From positions 2,604,001 to 2,668,000 of the forward strand of contig NZ_CP121699.1 in NCBI RefSeq assembly GCF_029761935.1: 64,000 nucleotides of DNA, read 5' to 3'. The stretch comes from Microbacterium testaceum. Its GTDB lineage: Bacteria; Actinomycetota; Actinomycetes; Actinomycetales; Microbacteriaceae. Shown piece after piece: positions 16,224 to 25,044 of the stretch (its first letter is position 1; every line of letters begins with the position of its first letter). Below the pieces are notes generated by a model. The model was not told the DNA's origin, did not search any database, and saw only the letters and a program-made list of their open reading frames with translations. Made by a program: the position numbers and the translations under genes.

Positions 16224-17159
16224 TCACTCCTTGACGCTGCCGGCGGTCAGACCCGACTGCCAGAAGCGCTGGAGCAGCAGGAACGCGGCGACGATCGGGA
16301 TGATCGAGAGCAGCGATCCGGTGATCACGAGGTTGTAGATGGGCTGCGCGGCGACACCGGTCGCCTGCGCGTTCCACTGGTTGAGGCCGACGGTGAGCGG
16401 GTACCACGCGGGGTCGCTCAGCATGATCAGCGGGAGGAAGTAGTTGTTCCAGGTCGCCACCACCGCGAACAGCAGCACCGTGACGATGCCGGGCGTGAGC
16501 AGGCGGATCGAGATGGTGAAGAAGGTGCGGAATTCTCCGGCCCCGTCCATGCGGGCGGCCTCGAGCAGCTCGGTGGGGATGGCGTCGGTCGCGTAGACCC
16601 AGATCAGGTAGAGGCCGAACGGGCTGATGAGCGACGGGATGATGATCGCCCAGGGGGTGTTCGTGATCCCGAGCTGGCTGAACAGCAGGAAGGTCGGCAC
16701 GGCGAGGGCGGTACCGGGGACGGCGATCGCACCGAGCACCACGGCGAACACCGCCTTGCGGCCGCGGAAGTTGTACTTCGCCAGGCCGTAGCCCGCGAGC
16801 GTTGCGAGGAGCGTCGCCCCGCCGGCGCCGACGACGACGTAGAGCAGCGTGTTGCCGAGCCAGCGCAGGAAGATCCCGTCGCGGTAGGTCAGGGTCTGCG
16901 CGATGTTGTCGAACAGCGCGAAGCTGTTGCCCGGCCCGAGGCCGAAGGTGCTGAACAGGTCGGGCTGGGTCTTGGTGGCGTTGATGACCAGCCACGCGAG
17001 GGGCACGAGCGTGTACAGCAGGTACAGCGCCATCACGATGGTGAGGACGACCGATTTCTTGCTGTGCGTGGGCGAGGTGCGCGCGAAGCGGCGGCGGGCG
17101 CCCTGTCGCTCGGTGGTCACGGCGACGGTGTCGGTACGGGGTGCGGTCGCGGTGGTCAT
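16224..17159 (-). CDS. CUT1 ABC transporter permease, MalG family
   Basis: 311-aa inner-membrane permease. The N-terminal 30 residues are polar and basic, then VVLTIVMALYLLYTLVPLAW is TM1. The ATPase-contact EAA loop reads EAARMDGAGEFRTFF. Closely resembles the MalG-like protein at 1060-1977 (both contain YRDGIFLRWLGN and VVATWNNYFLPLIML-type segments), so the two transporters are paralogous. The ATG at 17157-17159 overlaps the MalF-like stop (ATGA). Confidence 0.95.
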   Translation of the reverse strand: MTTATAPRTDTVAVTTERQGARRRFARTSPTHSKKSVVLTIVMALYLLYTLVPLAWLVINATKTQPDLFSTFGLGPGNSFALFDNIAQTLTYRDGIFLRWLGNTLLYVVVGAGGATLLATLAGYGLAKYNFRGRKAVFAVVLGAIAVPGTALAVPTFLLFSQLGITNTPWAIIIPSLISPFGLYLIWVYATDAIPTELLEAARMDGAGEFRTFFTISIRLLTPGIVTVLLFAVVATWNNYFLPLIMLSDPAWYPLTVGLNQWNAQATGVAAQPIYNLVITGSLLSIIPIVAAFLLLQRFWQSGLTAGSVKE

Positions 17160-18079
17160 CGCGCCTCCTGACGGGAGCCGCGCAGCTGCACGACGTAAGC
17201 GATGACGGCGGTGATGACGCCCATGATGATGGCGATCGTGGCCGCGTAGTTGTACTGCTGGCCGGCGAACGAGAGGTTGTACGCGTACATGTTCGGCGTG
17301 AAGAACGTCGAGATCACGTTGGGTGCGAGCGGCTTGAGGATGTTCGGCTCGTTGAAGAGCTGGAAGCTGCCGATGATCGAGAAGATGGTCGCGATGACGA
17401 CCGCGCCGCGCACGGCCGGGATCTTGATCGAGAAGATCGTGCGCCAGGCGCCCGCTCCGTCGATGGATGCCGCTTCGTACAGCTCGTTGGGGATGGTCTT
17501 CAACGAGGAGTAGAAGATCAGCATGTTGTAGCCGACGAACTGCCACGTGACGATGTTGCCGATCGACAGCAGCATCCATTCGGGCAGGAAGGGCTGCACG
17601 AACTGTCCGCCCAACAGGTCGTTGAGGTTGCGCGTCAGGCCGAACTGGTCGCCGTAGATGTAGCCCCACATCAGCACGGCCACGACGGCGGGCACCGCGT
17701 AGGGGAGGAAGATCACCATGCGGTAGAAACCGGCCGCGTGAAGCCGTGCGCTGTCGATCGCGAGGGCGGCGCCGAGGGCCAGCAGCAGCATGATCGGCAC
17801 CTGCACGACGAGGAAGATCAGGACGCGCCCGAAGCCGTCCCAGAACTTCGCGTCGCCGAAGGCCGCGATGTAGTTGTCGAGACCGACGAAGGCGTTGCCG
17901 CCGATGAGCTGGTCGCGGAACAGGCTCAGGTAGACCGAGTACGCCAGCGGCGCCAGGAACACGAGGGCAAAGACGAGGGCGAACGGGGCGACGAACAGCC
18001 AGCCGCGGTCTTCGATTCGGGAGCGCCGCTTGCGCTGGGGGGTGCGCAGGGCGGGCGGGGGTGCCGCAGTGGTCGTCAT
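17156..18079 (-). CDS. CUT1 ABC transporter permease, MalF family
   Basis: 307-aa inner-membrane permease and first gene of the operon that continues through MalG, binding protein, GH51 and GH35. TM1 is LFVAPFALVFALVFLAPLAY and the EAA motif reads EAASIDGAGAWRTIF. The ATG (18077-18079) is chosen over upstream in-frame codons that would fall in the operator region. Transcribed from a promoter at 18138-18166 that is covered by two LacI-type sites. No ATPase is encoded nearby. Confidence 0.95.
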   Translation of the reverse strand: MTTTAAPPPALRTPQRKRRSRIEDRGWLFVAPFALVFALVFLAPLAYSVYLSLFRDQLIGGNAFVGLDNYIAAFGDAKFWDGFGRVLIFLVVQVPIMLLLALGAALAIDSARLHAAGFYRMVIFLPYAVPAVVAVLMWGYIYGDQFGLTRNLNDLLGGQFVQPFLPEWMLLSIGNIVTWQFVGYNMLIFYSSLKTIPNELYEAASIDGAGAWRTIFSIKIPAVRGAVVIATIFSIIGSFQLFNEPNILKPLAPNVISTFFTPNMYAYNLSFAGQQYNYAATIAIIMGVITAVIAYVVQLRGSRQEAR

Positions 18080-18126
18080 CGTCCGGTGCCTCTTCGTTGG
18101 TGCGCATTTCGGTCGGGTTGGCCGAG

Positions 18127-18175
18127 ATGTTGACGTAAACATAACTCGACCCCGCTAGTGTGTCAACGTCAACAT
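18127..18175. promoter_or_regulatory. Divergent promoter with two LacI-type operators (TGTTGACGTCAACA class)
   Basis: ATGTTGACGTAAACAT (18127-18142) and GTGTCAACGTCAACAT (18160-18175) are both close to the perfect palindrome found twice at 19426-19454. On the minus strand TTGACA (18161-18166) and TATGTT (18138-18143) are exactly 17 bp apart and are each covered by one operator, giving an obvious repression geometry for the transporter/GH51/GH35 operon. The plus-strand lacI at 18191 shares the region (TTGACG at 18130-18135, TAGTGT near 18156). Confidence 0.82.
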
Positions 18176-18190
18176 CCCAAGGGGGCATGC

Positions 18191-19237
18191 ATGAGCGAGA
18201 CGACGACGACGTCGACCGCGATTCCGACGCGCGAGCGTCGACGCGAGGTGTCGATGGCCGACGTGGCTGCGGCCGCGGGGGTGTCGGGACAGACCGTCTC
18301 GCGCGTCGCCAATGGTCGCACGAACGTCGACCCCGACACTCGACAGCGGGTGCTCGACGCGATGTCCACCCTGGGGTATCGCCCGAACAGTGCCGCTCGG
18401 GCTCTGCGGTCGGGGCGCTTCCGCAGCATCGGCGTCATCATGTTCTCGCTGAGCTCCTACGGCAACACGCGCACCCTCGACGCGCTCGCGTCGGTGGCCG
18501 CGGCATCCGGATACTCCATCACCCTCATCACCGTGCAGTCGGCCTCTCAGTCCGACGTGTCGGGCGCGTTCCTGCGCCTTCACGAGCACGCGGTCGACGG
18601 GATCGTCATCCTCATCGAGACGCATCGACTCGGCGAGAACGAGCTCTCTCTGCCGACGGGGCTCCCGGTCGTCGTCGTGGACTCGAGTGCCGACTACCCC
18701 TACGCCGTCGTCGACAACGACCAGGCCCAGGGGGCGCGTCTGGCCACGGAGCACCTCCTCGACCTCGGCCACGAGACCGTGTGGCACCTGTCGGGTCCGC
18801 CCGAGTCGTTCGCCGCGGAGCGGCGGCGCGATGCGTGGCGCTCGGCGCTCGAGGACCGCGGATGCCGTGTGCCCGAGGTGCAGATCGGTGACTGGACCGC
18901 CGACTCCGGCCACCGGATCGGTCAGGCGCTCGCCCAGGATCCGGCCGTGACCGCGGTCTTCGCCGCGAACGACCAGATGGCCCTCGGGGTGATCCGCGCG
19001 CTGCACGAGGCGGGTCGCGTCGTGCCCCGCGACGTCAGTGTCGTGGGCTTCGACGACATGCCCGAGGCGGCGAACTTCTGGCCGCCGCTCACCACCGTGC
19101 GCCAGCGCTTCGAGCGCGTCGGTGAAGAGGCGATGAGCGCCCTGATCGCCGACATCGAGGGCGAGGGCGGCGAGCACGCCCGCACCCTCGTTCCGACCTC
19201 GCTGGTGGTTCGCGCCAGCTCCGCGCCGCGCCTCTGA
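18191..19237 (+). CDS. LacI-family repressor of the arabinogalactan operons
   Basis: 348-aa regulator. The HTH is MADVAAAAGVSGQTVSRVAN at about residues 21-40, followed by the hinge segment YRPNSAARALRSG and a sugar-binding domain with VVGFDDMPEAANFWPPLTTV near the end, a typical LacI tail. The ATG at 18191 has AAGGGGG seven bases upstream. It lies between the CUT1/GH51/GH35 operon and the GH30 gene, both of which carry its presumed TGTTGACGTCAACA operators; a related site occurs before the GH43 gene 37 kb away (55755-55768). Inducer unknown, probably a galacto- or arabino-oligosaccharide. Confidence 0.94.
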   Translation: MSETTTTSTAIPTRERRREVSMADVAAAAGVSGQTVSRVANGRTNVDPDTRQRVLDAMSTLGYRPNSAARALRSGRFRSIGVIMFSLSSYGNTRTLDALASVAAASGYSITLITVQSASQSDVSGAFLRLHEHAVDGIVILIETHRLGENELSLPTGLPVVVVDSSADYPYAVVDNDQAQGARLATEHLLDLGHETVWHLSGPPESFAAERRRDAWRSALEDRGCRVPEVQIGDWTADSGHRIGQALAQDPAVTAVFAANDQMALGVIRALHEAGRVVPRDVSVVGFDDMPEAANFWPPLTTVRQRFERVGEEAMSALIADIEGEGGEHARTLVPTSLVVRASSAPRL

Positions 19238-19392
19238 GCCGCGCCTCTGAGTCGCGCACGGGTCGCGCGCCGCGCGGGCGGGCTCGCACCGTCGTGGATG
19301 CGCGCACCGATCGTGCGCGCCGGCTTGCGCCGTGCCTTTGACGAGCCGCTCCGCTCGTGCGCCGCGCGGAGACGACACATTCTGGGGAAACG

Positions 19393-19454
19393 TTGCGGCA
19401 ATCCATAGTGCTCCCTTAGGCTCGGTGTTGACGTCAACATGTTGACGTCAACAT
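19393..19454 (+). promoter_or_regulatory. GH30 promoter with tandem perfect operators
   Basis: TTGCGG (19393-19398), 18 bp, TAGGCT (19417-19422). Immediately downstream two perfect palindromes are placed end to end: TGTTGACGTCAACA (19426-19439) and ATGTTGACGTCAACAT (19439-19454). Their position at and after the start point suits a roadblock or promoter-occlusion mechanism by the LacI protein encoded at 18191. The remainder of the 19238-19425 gap shows only GC-rich sequence with a duplicated GCCGCGCCTCTGAG near the lacI stop. Confidence 0.8.
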
Positions 19455-19490
19455 CCCCACCTGAGGTCGCACCGCTGCGGCCGGATCGGA

Positions 19491-22400
19491 ATGACGATGA
19501 AGTCAGCTCGACTGTTGTCGATGACCTGCGCCGTGGCCCTCGCCGCCGGGGCGATCACCGCCACGGCCGCCGTGGCCCCCGCGCCCGCCGAGGCGGCGAC
19601 CGCCGCCCCCGTGCGCATCACCCCCAACCCCGCCACCGCCTCCGAGAAGCCGTTCGAGGGGTGGGGGACGAGCCTCGTCTGGTTCGCCAACGCGACGGGC
19701 AACTACCCCGCCGACGTCCGACAGAAGCTCTTCGACGCCGTGTTCGGCGAAGACGGGCTCAACCTCAATATCGCGCGGTACAACATCGGCGGCGGCAACG
19801 CATCCGACGTGCCGTCGTACCTGCGCCCCGGCGGAGCGGTCCCCGGCTTCTGGAACCCCGATCTCCCGGCGACGGACGCCAACGGCGCGATCACCTCGAA
19901 CTACGCCGACCGTGCGCGCTACAAGGCGGCCTGGAATCCCGACGACCCGAACGCGTACGACTTCTCGAAAGACTCCGCCCAGCGCTGGTGGCTCGACGCC
20001 CTCAAGGGCAAGGTCACCCACTGGGAGGCCTTCAGCAACTCCCCGCCGTACTTCCTCACCCAGAGCGGGTACGCCTCCGGAGGCATCAACAATGCCACGA
20101 GCGAGCAGCTCGCGCCCGCCGACATGGACAAGTTCGCCGGCTACCTCGTGAACGTCGTCGACGAGCTCGAGAAGAAGCACGGCATCACCTTCGACACGAT
20201 CGACCCGTTCAACGAGCCGAACACGAACTACTGGCAGACCCAGATCCCCAACGGCGCGACCTGGCCCACGGGCGGTCGCCAGGAGGGCGCGCACATCGGG
20301 CCCCAGGCGCAGGATGCCATGGTCAAGGCGCTCGCGGCCCGCCTCGCGCAGCCGAGCACCACCACCGACGCCGTCATCTCGGCGATGGACGAGACCAACC
20401 CCGGCATCTTCGCCACCAACTGGAACGCGTGGTCGGCTCAGTCCAAGAGCCTGGTCGACCAGCTGAACGTCCACACCTACGGCACCGACGGCCGGCAGGT
20501 CGTGCGCGACATCTCCAAGGCCGCGGACAAGCCGCTGTGGATGAGCGAGGTCGAGGGCAACTGGACCGCCCAGAACAAGGGCTTCGTCACCGACGACATC
20601 GAGAACGGCCTCGGCATGGCCCAGCACATCGTGGGCGACCTGCGCGAGCTCGAGCCCGACGCGTGGGTGTTCTGGCAGCCGGTCGAAGACCTGTACAACA
20701 TGGAGAAGGTCGAGAAGCTCAACTGGGGCAGCGTCTTCATCGACTTCGACTGCAACGCCCAGGGGATGTCCGAGCGGCGCCTGAAGGACGGCGACGCCGA
20801 CCCCTCGTGCCAGGTGCTGACGAACGAGAAGTTCAACACGGTGCGCAACTTCACCCACTACATCGCGCCCGGCGACCACCTCATGGCGACCGACAACGCC
20901 CAGTCGACCGCGGCGATCGACGAAGACGGCCAGGGCGCGACGATCGTGCACGTCAACTCCGAGGCCTCGGCCCGCACCGTGCAGATCGACCTGCGCGACT
21001 TCGGCACCGTCGCGCCCGGGGCGACCGTGACCCCGATCGTCACGACCCAGTCGACGGCCGACGCGCCGACGCTCAACGCGCTCGTGAAGGGGCAGCCGGT
21101 CGCGGTGGACGCGGCATCCCGAACCGCGACGCTCACCATCCCCGCCAAATCCGTCGTGACGTTCGAGATCGACGGCGTGTCGGGAGTGTCCTCCGACGCG
21201 GCGGCCTTCCGCGACGGACAGACCGTGCAGCTCTCCGGTCTGCAGAGCGGACTCGCGCTCGACGGCGCCTCGACGCTCGCGGTGCGCACCGCCGCGACGA
21301 CCACCGACGCGGCTCGCGCCCAGTCGTGGACCGTGCGCACGATCGACGGGGCAGGAACGAACCGCCACCGCTTCACGCTTCAGAACGGGTCGGGGAAGTT
21401 CCTCGCCTCGAACGGCACCAACACCGCCCTGGTGGATGCCGACCCGGCCGCGGCCGCGACGAATCCGGCGTTGCAATGGATGGCGTCGACGACCGACGGC
21501 ACCTTCTACTCCCCGTTGAACGTAGCGAGCGAACGCGTGCTCGACGTCAACGGGGCGAGCACCACCCCCGGTGCGTCCGTGGGCCTGTGGACCTCCAACG
21601 GCGGGGGGAACCAGCAGTGGCGCATCGCCGGCACCGCGGTCATCGGCGCCGAGCCGGTCTCGGCGGCGACCGCCGTGGGCGTGAGCCCCACCCTGCCCGG
21701 CACCGTCACGCTGCGCTACGCCGGACGGACGCTCCGCAGCGCCGCGGTGACCTGGCAGACGGACGGCGCGGATTTCTCGCGCCTGGGCACCGTCCAGGTG
21801 CGCGGGACCGGTACCGACCTGTTCGGGGCGCCCTTCGAGGCGACCGCGACAGTCGAGGTGGGGCCGTACACGGCCACGCGCCCGGCATCCGTCACCGTTC
21901 CCGCCGGGAGCGCGCTCGACGTGGTGAAGAGCCAAGCCGACGGCAGCGTCCAGGCCGAGCTCAGCCCCTCGGGCTCCGGATTCTGGGTGCCCGTGCAGTG
22001 GGCCTGGGATGGACTGACTGATGCGGCGTTCGCCGCGACGGGAACCGTCACCGTCACGGGCATCGCGACGGGACCGAGCGGAGAGAAGCTCGACGCGCGA
22101 CTGACGGTCATCGTCACCGCGGCGTCGGAGCGCAATGTGGCCCCGCAGAGCCAGCCGTCGGCGACCTTCACCGAGAGTGCGCAGTACGGCGTCGCCAACA
22201 CGATCAACGGCAGCTCCACCGACAAGGGCTGGTCGAACTGGCGGTCGGGAACGAAGAACGACCAGGACACCCTGAGCTACGTCCTGAAGCAGCGCGAGAC
22301 GCTGACGCACGTCGCGGTGCAGTTCTACCGTGACGGCAACACGCTGAGCTGGCCCACGACGATGCGCGTGGACCGTCGGGTCAGCGGCGGCTCGTGGATC

Positions 22401-23375
22401 GAGGGCGACCCGGTTCCGGTCCCCACGCCCTCGAGCGGTGCGCCCCGGGTCGACGTCCCGGTCGTTGGTGCCGCCGACGAGGTCCGCGTGGTCATGAACG
22501 CCCGGTCGCAGACCCACATGATCGTGTCCGAGGTCGAGATCTTCGCCGCAGCCCCGGCTCCGGCTGGCATCGCCGACCTCGCCCGCTTGACGGTGGGCGA
22601 CGAGCCGGTCGCAGGGTTCGCCGCCGACACGCTCGACTACACCGTCAGCTCGACCGGCGCGGCGTGGCCGACACTGCACGCCCTGGCGGTCGACGAGGAC
22701 GCGAGCGTCGTCGTGACCCAGCCCGGCGCCTCCGCGGGCGCCGCCACCGCCCGTGCGGCAGCCGTCGCCGCGGCGGACAACGTCGGTACCGTGCAGGTCA
22801 CGGCCCCCGACGGCACCTCGCGCACCTACTCGGTGACCGTGGATCGCGTCGTCGGCGTGACCTCTGTCGCTTTGACGGGGGAGGCCCGCGTGGGCTCCAC
22901 CCTGCGTGCGGCCGCCGTGACCGACCCGGCCGATGCCGGAACAACGTTCGTGTGGATGCGCGACGGGGTCGCCATCGGCGGCGCCACCGCCGACGGGTAC
23001 GCGCTGACCGCGGCCGACGAGGGGCGACAGATCACCGTCCAGGTGACGGCGACGGCGGCCGGCTTCACCGAGGGCCGTGCCGTGTCCACGGCGGTCGTTC
23101 CCACGGCGGCCGTCACGGACCCCGGCGCCGGCGGTGGCTCGGGCACTCCGGGCGCGGGAGCGGGCTCCGGATCGGGAGGATCGGATGCCGGAGGCGGCGC
23201 CGGGTCACCGGCGGGCTCCGCGAACAACGCCGCAGGGTCCTCGCCGGCGAACGGTCGCGACCTGGCGACCACCGGTCAGAACACCGAGGGGGTGGCCGGG
23301 TTGACCGTCGGTGCCCTCCTGCTGCTCCTGCTGGGAGCCGCTGCGGTGGTGCTGCGGCGCCGCTCTCGCGCGTGA
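19491..23375 (+). CDS. Secreted, surface-anchored GH30 glycosidase, probable endo-beta-1,6-galactanase
   Basis: 1294-aa multidomain exoenzyme. Signal peptide to about residue 36. The GH30 catalytic domain (about 45-560) begins EKPFEGWGTSLVWFANATG, as in the GH30_5 endo-beta-1,6-galactanase group; acid/base Glu242 is in DPFNEPN and nucleophile Glu353 in WMSEVEGNW. Then follow a ricin-type lectin (about 575-717, with NQQW), two bacterial Ig-like domains (about 720-877), an F5/8 type C carbohydrate-binding domain (about 882-1020), a cadherin-like sandwich, another Ig-like domain, a Gly/Ser linker and a sorting signal: LATTG at 1258-1262, a hydrophobic helix and RRRSRA. LAXTG suggests class E sortase. 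It would cut the beta-1,6-galactan side chains of type II arabinogalactan at the cell surface. Family is firm; exact specificity is inferred. Confidence 0.9.
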   Translation: MTMKSARLLSMTCAVALAAGAITATAAVAPAPAEAATAAPVRITPNPATASEKPFEGWGTSLVWFANATGNYPADVRQKLFDAVFGEDGLNLNIARYNIGGGNASDVPSYLRPGGAVPGFWNPDLPATDANGAITSNYADRARYKAAWNPDDPNAYDFSKDSAQRWWLDALKGKVTHWEAFSNSPPYFLTQSGYASGGINNATSEQLAPADMDKFAGYLVNVVDELEKKHGITFDTIDPFNEPNTNYWQTQIPNGATWPTGGRQEGAHIGPQAQDAMVKALAARLAQPSTTTDAVISAMDETNPGIFATNWNAWSAQSKSLVDQLNVHTYGTDGRQVVRDISKAADKPLWMSEVEGNWTAQNKGFVTDDIENGLGMAQHIVGDLRELEPDAWVFWQPVEDLYNMEKVEKLNWGSVFIDFDCNAQGMSERRLKDGDADPSCQVLTNEKFNTVRNFTHYIAPGDHLMATDNAQSTAAIDEDGQGATIVHVNSEASARTVQIDLRDFGTVAPGATVTPIVTTQSTADAPTLNALVKGQPVAVDAASRTATLTIPAKSVVTFEIDGVSGVSSDAAAFRDGQTVQLSGLQSGLALDGASTLAVRTAATTTDAARAQSWTVRTIDGAGTNRHRFTLQNGSGKFLASNGTNTALVDADPAAAATNPALQWMASTTDGTFYSPLNVASERVLDVNGASTTPGASVGLWTSNGGGNQQWRIAGTAVIGAEPVSAATAVGVSPTLPGTVTLRYAGRTLRSAAVTWQTDGADFSRLGTVQVRGTGTDLFGAPFEATATVEVGPYTATRPASVTVPAGSALDVVKSQADGSVQAELSPSGSGFWVPVQWAWDGLTDAAFAATGTVTVTGIATGPSGEKLDARLTVIVTAASERNVAPQSQPSATFTESAQYGVANTINGSSTDKGWSNWRSGTKNDQDTLSYVLKQRETLTHVAVQFYRDGNTLSWPTTMRVDRRVSGGSWIEGDPVPVPTPSSGAPRVDVPVVGAADEVRVVMNARSQTHMIVSEVEIFAAAPAPAGIADLARLTVGDEPVAGFAADTLDYTVSSTGAAWPTLHALAVDEDASVVVTQPGASAGAATARAAAVAAADNVGTVQVTAPDGTSRTYSVTVDRVVGVTSVALTGEARVGSTLRAAAVTDPADAGTTFVWMRDGVAIGGATADGYALTAADEGRQITVQVTATAAGFTEGRAVSTAVVPTAAVTDPGAGGGSGTPGAGAGSGSGGSDAGGGAGSPAGSANNAAGSSPANGRDLATTGQNTEGVAGLTVGALLLLLLGAAAVVLRRRSRA

Positions 23376-23386
23376 CCCTCTGAACC

Positions 23387-23430
23387 CGAAGGCCGTGACG
23401 GCCGCCTCCCCGCGACCGTCACGGCCTTCG
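23387..23430. terminator. Hairpin terminator after GH30 gene
   Basis: CGAAGGCCGTGACGG (23387-23401) and CCGTCACGGCCTTCG (23416-23430) form a perfect 15-bp stem with a 14-nt loop, twelve bases after the GH30 stop. No T-run, as is common in high-GC actinobacteria. Confidence 0.7.
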
Positions 23431-23555
23431 GCGTTCCCGGGTGGCGGGGGTGGCGGCATCCCACCCCCTCGTCGCACATCCGTGCAACCCCGACCTTCTT
23501 CACCCGCGGGCGGGAGAAGATTGACCGTCCGCAACGATCCCCACTGAGGAGACCC

Positions 23556-24602
23556 ATGCACGTCAACGCCTACGCGGCGTCGTCCGCGACCTCACCCCTC
23601 GAACCCACGACCATCGAGCGCCGCGAGGTCGGCCCGAAGGACGTCCTGATCGACATCGCCTACGCCGGCATCTGCCACTCCGACATCCACACCATCCGCG
23701 GCGAGTGGGGCGACGTCCCCTACCCCCTGACCGTCGGCCACGAGATCGTCGGTACGGTCGCCGAGGTCGGCTCCGAGGTCACCAGCCACAAGGTCGGCGA
23801 CCGCGTCGGCGTCGGCTGCATGGTCAACTCGTGCCGCGAGTGCGAGAACTGCCTCGCGGGCGAGGAGCAGTACTGCGAGAAGGGCAACATCGGCACGTAC
23901 GGCGCGAAGGACGTCGACGGCACGATCACCCAGGGCGGCTACAGCGAGAAGATCGTCGTCGACGAGCACTTCGTGCTGCGCGTTCCCGAGTCGATCCCCT
24001 ACGAGAAGGCCGCTCCGCTGCTGTGCGCGGGCATCACGACCTACTCGCCGCTGAACCACTGGAACGCCGGCCCCGGCAAGAAGGTCGCCGTCGTCGGCCT
24101 CGGCGGGCTCGGTCACATGGCCGTCAAGATCGCCCACGCCATGGGCGCCGAGGTCACCGTGCTCTCGCAGACGCTGAGCAAGGAGGACGACGGCCTGAAG
24201 ATGGGCGCCGACCACTACTACGCGACGAAGGACGACGAGACCTTCGAGAAGCTCAAGAAGCACTTCGACCTCATCATCAACACCGTCAGCGCCCCGCTCG
24301 ACCTCAAGCAGTACCTGGGCCTTCTCGCCCTGAACGGCACGATGGTCAACGTCGGCGCCCCGCCGGAGCCCCTGCCCATCCAGGTCTTCACGCTGTTCAC
24401 CAACCGTCGTTCCTTCGCGGGTTCGTCGATCGGCGGCATCCGCGAGACCCAGGAGATGCTCGACTTCTGCGCCGAGAAGGGCATCGCGCCCGAGACCGAG
24501 CTGATCTCGGCCGATCAGATCAACGAGGCCTACGAGCGCGTGCTGAAGAGCGACGTGCGCTACCGCTTCGTGATCGACGCGAAGACCTTCGCCCCCGCCT
24601 GA
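23556..24602 (+). CDS. Zinc-dependent NAD(P) alcohol dehydrogenase (cinnamyl-alcohol dehydrogenase/YahK type)
   Basis: 348-aa medium-chain dehydrogenase that interconverts alcohols and aldehydes. Catalytic zinc ligands: Cys in [14 protein letters not shown] and His-Glu in [10 protein letters not shown]; the structural zinc lobe is the four-Cys cluster [15 protein letters not shown]. The Rossmann nucleotide site is [17 protein letters not shown]. The ATG at 23556 has GAGGAG five bases upstream. Monocistronic, with a hairpin after the stop. The physiological substrate cannot be told; enzymes of this branch usually reduce aldehydes with NADPH. Confidence 0.93.
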   Translation: MHVNAYAASSATSPLEPTTIERREVGPKDVLIDIAYAGICHSDIHTIRGEWGDVPYPLTVGHEIVGTVAEVGSEVTSHKVGDRVGVGCMVNSCRECENCLAGEEQYCEKGNIGTYGAKDVDGTITQGGYSEKIVVDEHFVLRVPESIPYEKAAPLLCAGITTYSPLNHWNAGPGKKVAVVGLGGLGHMAVKIAHAMGAEVTVLSQTLSKEDDGLKMGADHYYATKDDETFEKLKKHFDLIINTVSAPLDLKQYLGLLALNGTMVNVGAPPEPLPIQVFTLFTNRRSFAGSSIGGIRETQEMLDFCAEKGIAPETELISADQINEAYERVLKSDVRYRFVIDAKTFAPA

Positions 24603-24619
24603 TCCGGCACCGGATGCCA

Positions 24620-24651
24620 CGGCCCCGACGCTCCCCGGAGCGCCGGGGCCG
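24620..24651. terminator. Hairpin terminator after alcohol dehydrogenase
   Basis: CGGCCCCGACGCTCC (from 24620) pairs with GGAGCGCCGGGGCCG (to 24651), 15-bp stem with one mismatch and a 2-nt gap, 17 bases after the stop codon. Confidence 0.7.
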
Positions 24652-24674
24652 CGGCGTTCCCGCTGCCCCCGTCG

Positions 24675-24743
24675 CCGATAAACGCTGTCGCTGCTCAGAA
24701 ACGCGGCCTCGCAGCGTGTCTCGCACGGATCGGCGTTTATCGG
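24675..24743. repeat. Four-arm palindromic repeat (GATAAACGC family) copy 1
   Basis: Outer arms CCGATAAACGC (24675-24685) and GCGTTTATCGG (24733-24743) are perfectly inverted; inner arms AGAAACGC (24697) and GCGTGTCT (24714) nearly so. In the 442-bp gap between the convergent adh and pgm genes. Copy 2 is at 24854-24920. Confidence 0.75.
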
Positions 24744-24853
24744 CGTGGTGGGCGGGTGGAACGGGTGGGCGGATGCCGCGGGTCCCGCCGCCGCATCCCC
24801 GCTCCGTCACTCCCTCTGAGTGCCGGGGCGGCGGTATCCCCTGGCCCCTGTCA

Positions 24854-24920
24854 CCGATAAACGCTGTTCGTTCTCAGAAACGCAGCCTCGCCGCGTGTTT
24901 CGTCAGGAATGGCGTTTATC
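24854..24920. repeat. Four-arm palindromic repeat (GATAAACGC family) copy 2
   Basis: Aligns without gaps to copy 1 over 67 bp, with the four arms conserved and the spacers changed: CCGATAAACGC, CAGAAACGC, GCGTGTTTC, GCGTTTATC. The rest of the gap 24603-25044 contains the two terminators and a duplicated CGCCCGAGCAACCGACCGC (about 24933-24972); no gene is seen. Confidence 0.75.
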
Positions 24921-24999
24921 AGTGCCGACCGCTCGCCCGAGCAACCGACCGCCCGCCCGAGCAACCGACCGCGCCGCTCGCAAGGCCGGCGCACGCGAA

Positions 25000-25029
25000 A
25001 GCGGCGCCGCCCCGAGGGGCGACGCCGCT
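25000..25029 (-). terminator. Hairpin terminator after pgm
   Basis: AGCGGCGCCGCCCC (from 25000) pairs with GGGGCGACGCCGCT (to 25029), a 14-bp stem with one mismatch and a 2-nt loop, ending 16 bases beyond the pgm stop. Confidence 0.7.
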
Positions 25030-25044
25030 GACGAACCGTGCGGA

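Noticed and set aside
19503..22679. 1058-codon minus-strand open frame inside the GH30 gene
   Set aside because: Antisense of a long, GC-rich gene; composition is Arg/Gly/Asp/Val-rich without recognisable motif, while the plus strand encodes a well-ordered multidomain enzyme.
24675..24920. The two GATAAACGC repeats considered as CRISPR repeats
   Set aside because: Only two copies, internally palindromic over 67 bp, spaced 179 bp apart, and no cas genes.
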